From assembly GCF_002104995.1 (NCBI RefSeq), contig NW_024468379.1:1-28263 (forward strand): a stretch of 28,263 bases of DNA, read 5' to 3'. Below, in pieces: positions 8,927 through 16,300 of this stretch. Within the stretch, counting starts at the first letter, position 1. Each line of letters begins with the position of its first letter. The position numbers and the translations under genes are program-made. The notes under the pieces are model-generated. The model saw nothing but the letters and a program-made list of their open reading frames with translations. It was not told the origin of the DNA and did no database searches. Source of the DNA: Linderina pennispora (Eukaryota > Kickxellomycota > Kickxellomycetes > Kickxellales > Kickxellaceae).

Positions 8927-9304
8927 GGGATTGGTATAAAATGAGTAGTTTGTTTAATCTATTGACAATGACTAGCGATACCAGCAATATTATCTACCTG
9001 TGTAAAGTCTTTACTCAGCATTCAGATAGTTCTTTGCTAGAAACGTGACTTGTGCTTGACACAAGGCAAGTCTTGTATGTTCAGAATATATATAGTATAG
9101 CCAAGTCGGGATGTGTTGTGATTTGGAAAGCGTTTTCCATGCCTGCTGTTAGTCTGTTTACAGCAGGGTGTAACAGATGAGATACAACCATTCAAGTGTG
9201 CACATATAAATTGTGTGGTTTTCCGCCGCCATTCCCACTGCCCATCCAATATATTGTTCGCAAGCGTCTATTACCTAGGAATCAATTTACACACACTGAA
9301 CAGC
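8927..9304. other. AT-rich spacer with two TATA boxes
   Basis: 'ggtataaaat' at 8933-8942 is followed by a 26-codon ORF at 8968-9048 (MTSDTSNIIYL...), too short to call. 'acatataaatt' at 9202-9212 precedes the small ORF at 9305. Nothing else is recognisable. Confidence 0.4.
9202..9212 (+). promoter_or_regulatory. TATA box upstream of the 49-aa ORF
   Basis: acatataaatt, about 95 bp before the ATG at 9305, spacing compatible with a leader of about 70 nt. Confidence 0.45.
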
Positions 9305-9454
9305 ATGTCTGACATCAAGGAGAGCAAGGATACCTGTGTCCATGACAATGGCAATGGTTTTGAGAAACTACTACCAGAATTTAACAGCTTTCGTAAAGCC
9401 GCGATACCAATCCTAAATCACGATGATATCAAACCCCCAAAGAATGCGCTTTAG
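9305..9454 (+). CDS. Hypothetical small protein (49 aa)
   Basis: Starts MSDIKESKDTC in a good context (cagcATGTC). Hydrophilic and charged, no signal peptide or membrane segment, ending IKPPKNAL. Codon use is more AT-rich than in the conserved genes. It has a TATA box at a sensible distance, and the next small ORF also starts in a 'gcagcATG' context, so the two may belong to one local gene group. No family recognised. It could also be the first exon of a longer gene, though I find no clear GT-AG pair. Confidence 0.35.
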   Translation: MSDIKESKDTCVHDNGNGFEKLLPEFNSFRKAAIPILNHDDIKPPKNAL

Positions 9455-9574
9455 TAGTTTACACGAATGTGCCAGATATATTCATAGCGCTTGTAGCTTA
9501 TGTAAAATAATATCTTGTGTACATTGCTACGTAGCATATCTATAGCCATCACTGCTCATCCATAAAAGTCATGG

Positions 9575-9586
9575 ATTATATAAAAT
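9575..9586 (+). promoter_or_regulatory. TATA box upstream of the 83-aa ORF
   Basis: attatataaaat, about 31-42 bp before the ATG at 9617; a strong match. Confidence 0.5.
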
Positions 9587-9616
9587 ATCCACTTGCTCCT
9601 ATCAAAAACATGCAGC

Positions 9617-9868
9617 ATGAATTTCCCAACCATCAAACAAGTACGCCGCCTGTATACTAAAAATCCAAATAGCCTCTCACAACCAACCAACCCAGGAAAC
9701 AGATATAGCAACATATCATGTTTTATGAACTCAAATACACATCCTTCTCGGAGTGGTCTATACAGCAGTGGTAACTATATTACCAAATTTCATATTAGGG
9801 AGTATGCAGTGTTCAAGGACAACGACGAAATAAAAAGGATGAAAAGTGGTGACTCCGCTGCAAAATAA
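9617..9868 (+). CDS. Hypothetical small protein (83 aa)
   Basis: Starts MNFPTIKQVRRLY in the context gcagcATGAA, directly downstream of a strong TATA box. Rich in Asn, Ser, Tyr and Lys (NPNSLSQPTNPGNRYSN), with no membrane segment; the end is charged (DNDEIKRMKSGDSAAK). No family recognised. After the stop an open frame without an ATG runs from 9909 to 10154. A CTAAC branch-like motif (about 9880) and AG dinucleotides at 9908-9909 and 9930-9931 would allow that frame to be a second exon, but no good 5' splice site is seen. Confidence 0.4.
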   Translation: MNFPTIKQVRRLYTKNPNSLSQPTNPGNRYSNISCFMNSNTHPSRSGLYSSGNYITKFHIREYAVFKDNDEIKRMKSGDSAAK

Positions 9869-9909
9869 CCCATCTCTTCCTAACCTACCTGCTGTGGATA
9901 TTCATTAAG

Positions 9910-10154
9910 CTACTACCTATTTGACACTACAGTACCACACCCCTATTTCATATTCATCCTATTTCGATTTGTCCAAATGTAGCCCTGACTGCATCGAAGA
10001 ATACGAAGCATTCGCTCCTCTCATGCAGGCCCTCAACAAATATTCGTGTAGCCTTCAAATAAAAAAGGGCAAGCGATTGCCTAGATTCACATCCTCGTAT
10101 TACCTTTCATTGAGAAAACGGGAAATCACTACACAACAACTGAGAGCAGACTAA
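9910..10154 (+). other. Open frame without start, possible 3' exon, overlapping the protease 3' end
   Basis: Open after the stop at 9906-9908, reading YSSYFDLSKCSPDCIEEYEAF, then MQALNKYSCSLQIKKGKR and a stop at 10154. The first ATG is internal (about 10024). The last 26 bp overlap the tail of the convergent protease gene. Possibly an exon of the gene starting at 9617; alternatively chance in AT-rich DNA. Confidence 0.25.
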
Positions 10155-11229
10155 CAACAGCCAGCCCCACACCTGTACCGAGCGAAGGGAGCAAGGAATG
10201 TCCAATGTTTGCACCATTCACCACAGGTGCTGCAGTCGTCTCCTCCACATCAAGATACTCTAGTGAGGATGCCTCCAATAGCTCCATATACTGGCTGAAG
10301 TAGCTGTTTGTGGTGTCACCATTGTATGGCCGCGTGGCAGAGTTTCCAGTCGAGTTGGCTGTCGTAAATTTGGCTGGTTTCAAGTCTGTCGCAGAGGCGA
10401 TCCAGCTGATGTACTTTGAAGCGTCGGTGTAGTAGCCAGCTACATTATCTGCGCCGCACTTTGGGTTCCTCAGCTGGGCCCCGGCACCAAAGGAAGTGAT
10501 ACCCAGAAGAGCAATCTTGCCATCCTTGTCATGGACAACAGCAGGGCCGCCAGAGTCACCCACGCAAGTATCGCGCCCATCATTGCGAGCAAGGCAGATC
10601 TGGGTCGCGATATCCCACATAGGGTAAGAGTGCTCGCAAAAGACCTTGTCGCCAATTTTGAGCTCCGCCTGCATCAGCTCGTCTGCAGGCTTAGTGCTTC
10701 CATCCTTAGTCACACCGTAGCCGGCAACCGTGAATACAGTTTCTTCGTTGTAGCCACCGGTGTAGATTTTGACGGGCGTAGCAACATCGGCCGGGACGTT
10801 GGTTTGAAGGATGATCACCCCGATATCGTGGTGGACCAGCTCCGTGTCATAGCCGCGATGGATATAGTATTTGGTCGAGTTGTATGTCTGGCCAGGTGAG
10901 GTGCTTGAATAGCCGAACGTGATGGATAGCGGGACTCCAAAGAATTTGATGTTGCCCACATATGTCAAGCAGTGGGCAGCAGTGAGGACGACGTTGGGAG
11001 CGATCAGTGAACCGGTGCAGAGAGTTGTATCGAAGAGAGGCCTGGCGACAATACGAGCAGTGAACCCGAGACTGTTGTCGGAGACGGGGGCTCCCTCAAT
11101 GATACGCGGCACGGCAGCAGCAGCAGCAGCACCATCCTCGGCGCGTGCCTCGGGGCTTTCAGGCAGTGCAGCTGCCCATGATGCGGCTGTGGCGAGGAAT
11201 ACTGGGCGGAAAAGGGTGGAAAGGCGCAT
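10129..11229 (-). CDS. GPI-anchored trypsin-like serine protease (S1 family), copy 1
   Basis: A 366-aa secreted endopeptidase. Signal peptide at residues 1-21 (FLATAASWAAA), an Ala-rich propeptide (a CAG-type repeat in the DNA), then the activation site PR/IIEG at 42/43. Catalytic triad: H86 in TAAHC, D135 in HHDIGVI, S226 in GDSGGP. D220, six residues before the Ser, is the S1-pocket Asp that gives trypsin-type Arg/Lys specificity. The tail after about residue 285 is Ser/Thr-rich and ends in a hydrophobic stretch (GVGLAVVSLLSVVV) with no basic residues after it, as in GPI signals, so the enzyme is probably held at the cell surface. A TATA box lies about 105 bp upstream. It is paralogous to and codirectional with the gene at 11655-12815. 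Intact. Confidence 0.92.
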   Translation of the reverse strand: MRLSTLFRPVFLATAASWAAALPESPEARAEDGAAAAAAVPRIIEGAPVSDNSLGFTARIVARPLFDTTLCTGSLIAPNVVLTAAHCLTYVGNIKFFGVPLSITFGYSSTSPGQTYNSTKYYIHRGYDTELVHHDIGVIILQTNVPADVATPVKIYTGGYNEETVFTVAGYGVTKDGSTKPADELMQAELKIGDKVFCEHSYPMWDIATQICLARNDGRDTCVGDSGGPAVVHDKDGKIALLGITSFGAGAQLRNPKCGADNVAGYYTDASKYISWIASATDLKPAKFTTANSTGNSATRPYNGDTTNSYFSQYMELLEASSLEYLDVEETTAAPVVNGANIGHSLLPSLGTGVGLAVVSLLSVVV

Positions 11230-11330
11230 TTTCAGGAGATAGGGTAGATGTTAGGCGTATAGACAAAAGACTGCTGTTGCTGTTGCTGCGGTGACAGGCT
11301 TGTGTGGGACCGCCTGGACCGAGGGCTGCC

Positions 11331-11340
11331 TTCTTATAGC
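11331..11340 (-). promoter_or_regulatory. TATA box of protease copy 1
   Basis: GCTATAAGAA on the minus strand, about 105 bp upstream of the ATG at 11229. The 425-bp gap to the next protease also contains that gene's 3' end; nothing else is seen in it. Confidence 0.5.
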
Positions 11341-11654
11341 CCCACTCTCCAACGGTGCTTATTGAAATAGCGGCATTCGGGTCACCGTCTTTTGTTCTCA
11401 ACAGGCAAGGATTTTCAGACACTGCAGACCGGGAGAAGGAAACGGATGATCCCTACAGCGGCCATCTGCAAAAGGCGCCTGATTTCTCTTGGTAGGAAAT
11501 ACGGGGTCCAAATGCTCGGACCTGGTGAGACCATGCGCCGTTACGGTACTGTAGCGGCAAGTAGCTCTCGGGCACATCATTTAGGTTGTATCGGGCAAAT
11601 TTAGACAAAGGATAGGGAGAAAATTCTTATGGTCAAGATATCAACTTTTAGAAC

Positions 11655-12815
11655 TTAAGCAAGCAGAAGAGCTGCAGCAACCAAAGCCACCACCGAGGCT
11701 ACAGCGCGGGGAGAAGCAGAATTCAGCATAACGACACCCGAAAGGAAGGAAAGGGTGGGGGACGGAGGCTTTGTGTAGGAGTACGACTCGAACGAGTAGG
11801 AGAACGAAAAGGCATCAGTAGGGAGGGATGAGCGAGACGACGTGGGGGCTGCATCAGTATTCCTGGCACGAGTTGCAGTCACGGCTTCATTATCGGTATT
11901 GTCGTCGGTTTTCGCAGGGCGCGAGGTTGTCGTGTTGCTGACAGTGATTTCGCTAGCACTCACTCCAACGGCCTTTGTGATCATCCCAATGAAGTATTCC
12001 AGCCTCGTGTAGTACCCGGTAATGTCTGACCTGGCACAGATAGCGTTAGGGTCATTCTGGGGATAGGTCGACATGGACGTGATTCCGACGACTCCGATGG
12101 GGTACTCGCCGTCGGTCGGTGTCATCAGCGGACCGCCGCTGTCACCAAGGCAGGTGTCACGGCCAGACAGGTAGCTAGTGCAGAGCTGGCTTGAGCTGTC
12201 GTAGTTGTTGTTGTGGGCATTGCAGTACGAGCTTGAGCCAAGACGAAGTCCGACGTACATGAGCACCGACGACTGCGACTTCGAGTCATTCGGACTGGTT
12301 CTGCCAAAACCTGCAGCCCAGACAGGCGTGTCCTGGTAGACTGGCCCGGTATAAATCTTGGTCGGGACAGCGACAGTGTCGGGCACAGGGCTGCTCAGGT
12401 GCAGAACAGCAACATCAGCAAGGAGCGTGGTCAGAGAGTAGTCCGACGCCCACTGAATTCTGCTGACCTTGAATCCCGGTGTTTTCGTGGCCTGGGTGGG
12501 AGCGTCGAGGCCAAACCAGATCTCATAGTCGGCGGCACCGTAGGAGGTTTTGGAGTCGGGGAACACGCAGTGGGCTGCGGTGATGACGGCGGTAGGGGTG
12601 ATGAGGACACCGGTGCAAAGGCCGGCGGTGTTATCCGAGCCATGCGCGATGATGTACGCGGTGAAGCCGTAGCCCTTGCTAGTCATCGGCGAGCCGCCAA
12701 CAATACGCGGGACAGTCTTGTGCTGCGTGCCGTTGGTCTGCGCGATGGCAAGGCAGGCCATGGTGGCGCCCAGAAGGACGAGCGTGAAAAGGCGACGGAT
12801 ACTCATACCTTTCAT
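11655..12815 (-). CDS. GPI-anchored trypsin-like serine protease (S1 family), copy 2
   Basis: 386 aa, same architecture as copy 1. Signal peptide at about residues 8-25 (FTLVLLGATMACLAIA), activation site PR/IVGG at 37/38, H82 in TAAHC, D134 in LLADVAVLHL, S226 in GDSGGP and specificity Asp D220, again predicting cleavage after Arg/Lys. The tail is Ser/Thr/Tyr-rich, ending in a hydrophobic GPI-type signal (ASVVALVAAALLLA). The first ATG (12813-12815) has A at -3 and is preferred; a second, nine bases later (MSIRR), is possible. Tandem position and matching layout indicate duplication, but the sequences have diverged strongly outside the catalytic blocks. Likely roles are nutrition or modification of surface proteins (inference). 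Confidence 0.92.
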   Translation of the reverse strand: MKGMSIRRLFTLVLLGATMACLAIAQTNGTQHKTVPRIVGGSPMTSKGYGFTAYIIAHGSDNTAGLCTGVLITPTAVITAAHCVFPDSKTSYGAADYEIWFGLDAPTQATKTPGFKVSRIQWASDYSLTTLLADVAVLHLSSPVPDTVAVPTKIYTGPVYQDTPVWAAGFGRTSPNDSKSQSSVLMYVGLRLGSSSYCNAHNNNYDSSSQLCTSYLSGRDTCLGDSGGPLMTPTDGEYPIGVVGITSMSTYPQNDPNAICARSDITGYYTRLEYFIGMITKAVGVSASEITVSNTTTSRPAKTDDNTDNEAVTATRARNTDAAPTSSRSSLPTDAFSFSYSFESYSYTKPPSPTLSFLSGVVMLNSASPRAVASVVALVAAALLLA

Positions 12816-13367
12816 TATTAGTAAGGAATTCGAGGATTATGTAAGGAGGTGACAGGGGAATGGCGGAGAAAACAATGTTCTCAGCAGCAACGTCCATCAC
12901 TGAGCCTTTTTATTTGGGTAGCATGGGAGCTTTCTCGTAGTTTATTTTCAGAAACATTTTTCTACTCCATCTTGAAAAATCAAGAACGATCCACTGTTTG
13001 CGGTCGATCCAGCAGCGAACAGCACCGGGCAGAGACCAGCAACTGCAGCAAGCACCAACCAGTAGGACACGGCAGCGCAAAAAAAATCAATGCATAGCGT
13101 CCATTAGCGTCGCTCCCTCTTGTCCAAGAATCAGCCAGGATACGCGGAGGCTGGCAACTGCTTGTGACCAAAGAGATGTGTATAAGGTAATGTTTCTAGA
13201 AATGTCATGATTAGGTATGATAATATACCAAAAAAGAATCTGCTCGGAGAACACAGAACATTCCAAAGCACATAGCCATGCAGGATAGATTGTGCTGCGG
13301 ACATGCTGCGTGGGTCGTGTAGGACTAGCCATAGTGTATTTAGCAGGAACATGCAGACCAGGGTTGG
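12816..13367. other. Promoter of protease copy 2 and 3' flank of the formin gene
   Basis: A TATA-like AAATAAAAAGG (minus strand) lies at about 12904-12914, about 90-100 bp before the protease ATG. The remainder, including AT-rich 13190-13260, shows no gene; it should hold the formin 3' UTR. Confidence 0.45.
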
Positions 13368-16300
13368 TTAATTGTCGTCGAGGAGCTGGCGGCGGGAGCG
13401 ACGGCGGGCTTCACGAAGCTCCTCAGACCCGCGGCTTGGGCTGGGGTTAGGGTCATCCTCAGTGATAGTCGCCATTTTGGTGCGATGCGCGCGCATCATT
13501 GCCGAGTTGGGCGACGGCAACGGCGGCACGGGCTCCGACGACTCGCCAGTCAGATCCTCCTCCTTGATATCCTTCAGCATCTGCAGGGCCTTGATCGAAA
13601 TGCTGGTGCGGTGCACGCTTCGACGCAGGCTGCTGCGCCGGCGGATGCTCATCAGCTCCCTGCGGCGACGACGCTTGGACGCCTCAACGCTCTCGAGATC
13701 GGTGCCGGCCATGAGCGACTTGAGCAGGTCGTCAACCGCGCCGTTCTCAGTTCCAGCACCGCCGGAAGAAGAAGTAGCGGCGGCGGCAGCAGCAGCAGCT
13801 GGTGATGCCGAGTCATTTGCAGAGTCGGACGAGGCAGCACCCTCAGTATTGGCATCGACACGGATGCGCGACGCGCCATTGGCAAGCAGTGCAGCGCGGT
13901 TCTGCCTGTTGAGGCGCTTCTGCTCGATCTGGGCCTCAATCTGCTTGCGGCGCTTCTCGGCAGCCTTCTTGCGCTCGCGCTCACGGTGGTTGTCGCGGAT
14001 GACCTGGTCAAACGAGGCAGTGAAGGTCTTGAAGATGCCAAAGAACTCCTCGGGCGTCATCGAGCGCGGGTCCTCGCCGTACAGAAGCACCGAGTTGCTG
14101 TAGGCGTCTTCCATGGCGGTGAACTGCGAGTTGAGCGCATCGAACTGCTCGTTGGCCTCGATCAGGAAGCGGCGCACGGTCAGGAGGAAGCGGTCCTGCG
14201 GGTCGGAGGCCGAGCTGGTGGTCAGGTTGCCGTTGGGCGATTCGCTGGACGAGTCGTCGCCAGAGTCGGTAGCCGGCGAGCTGTCGCTGCCCTCAACCTT
14301 GGGCTCCGACGCGGATTTCTCGTTCTCGATGGCGATCTCCTTGAGCTCGAGCTCGCGCTGCTCGCGCAGCAACTCGAGCTCGCGCTTGGCATCGTGCAGG
14401 CGGTGGCGCATGTCGCCCATGTCGGCCTTCATTTCGGCGTACGAGACGCGGCAGCCGCTGTCGACCGGCTTCAGCTCCTGCAAAAACTCGAGCGCATCAG
14501 GGAAGTTCTCCTCGACAGTGGACGCAACGAAATGCAGCAGCGTGGTTTTGTTGTCATCAGCCTTGGTATCCATCATGCGGTTGAGCGAGGCAATCCTGAA
14601 GCCAAACGCGCCGCCGCGGAAGCCAGAGCCGTTCATGTAGTTGCCGATCGACAGGACGACCTCCAGCACCTGCGGGAAATGCTGGCTGGTGGCGACAGCA
14701 TGCGATGCGGTCATGACAGACGCGACGTCGCTCTGCAGGTCGCGGAACACCTCGTTCCATGTCGCCCAGGTGGTCGTGACACGCAGCCGCTGCTCGTACC
14801 GCCAGACCTTCATTGTCTCCAGGAAGAAGCGGTCGGGGCGGGACAGACGCTTGCGGTCGGGGCGGCCCTGATACGCCGACAGCAACCCGCGCTCCTCGGG
14901 CGTGGGCACAAACTGCAGCAGTTGCTTCAGCACGTTCTCCGTCAGGATCGAGTTGTCCATGCGCAGAAGGGCCAGGCGAAGGTCCTTGAACGAGTACTTC
15001 TTGAGCATACCGAGCATGATGTTGAGGTCGTAGGCGCGCTTCGAGTCGAGCACAGTGATCTCCTCTTGCTGCTGCTGCTCGCGCTCCTTGCGCCGCTTCT
15101 CGCGGAGCGCGAAAATGTCGACCGCCTGCTTGGCGGCGAACATGCGCTCAACTGACTCAAACACGCCCTTGGTGTGCAGAGTGTCGAGGACGTGCTTCTC
15201 GTCGATGCCAGCCCGCGATTCGAGCTCGGACCACAGGGACTTGTCGACGTGTTGGTCGCTCAGCTTCTCCCACTGCAGGGCCTTCAATTTCACCTTGGGG
15301 ATGTACCGCAGCTCCTTGCGACGCAGCGGTCCCAGAAGTCCCGGTGCAGGGGGCGGTGGAGGTGGTGCTCCCGGACCGCCAGGGGGCGGCGGGGGCGGCG
15401 GTGCTGGCGGACCGCCCGGGGCGGGGGGTGCTGGTGGGGGGGCTGCTGCTGGTGTGTCGCTCTTGGTCGAGCGCAGCTTGATACCGGCCAGCGCCGATGC
15501 GGTCGGACCAGAGTTTGCCCCTGTAGCGCCCATGGGCGGTGGTGGAGGCGGAGCAGGCGGAGGCGGAGCGCCGCCGGCCATGGGCGGCGGAGGAGGAGCA
15601 GGCGGAGGAACCCCAATGGAGGCGCCAGGCGTCAATCCAGGGGCACCACCAACCATGGGTGGCGGCGGGGGAGCTGGAGGCGGAGGAGCAGTGCCAGTAG
15701 GAGCAGAGGGATCAGTGACAGCAGCAGCAGGAGCTGCACTGTCGGCAGCAGGAACTGCATTGGAGTCAGATCCCTGGGCCATATCACCACCAGCAGGAGC
15801 AGAGCCGGTAGGGGCAGAGCCAGCAGGAGCAGAGCCAGCAGGAGCAGTATCGTCGGCTGTAATACCATCGGCGATAGCACCTGCAGACTGGGCTTCCGAA
15901 TCACCGCCATCGTCAACCGTTTCTTTGGCAACAGCAATGTTGCCCTGGCGCTTGCCCAGCTTGTCCTGCAATTCCTTGGCAAACTCGGGCAGTCTGCCGG
16001 TGGTAGTGCTCAACGACTGCATCGTGACGGTGCCCACCCTGGTGCCCTCTGGCAAGTTAGCTGCCTGCGGCTGCGGCGAGGTAGCGCCAGCTGCAGCTGG
16101 AGCAGCAGTTGCTTTGGAAACATTGGCAGCGGCCGAGGTAGCGGCTGTGGGCTTGGCACCGGCCGGTTTGGACGTCAGACCCTGGCCGGCTTCCGAGAGC
16201 AGCTCCTCCAGCATTTGGCGGGCCTTTGTCATGCGGTTGAGATCTGGGCGCTCCTGCTTCAGCTTCTCGATCTCGGCCAGCAGACGATCGTGGTTGAGCA

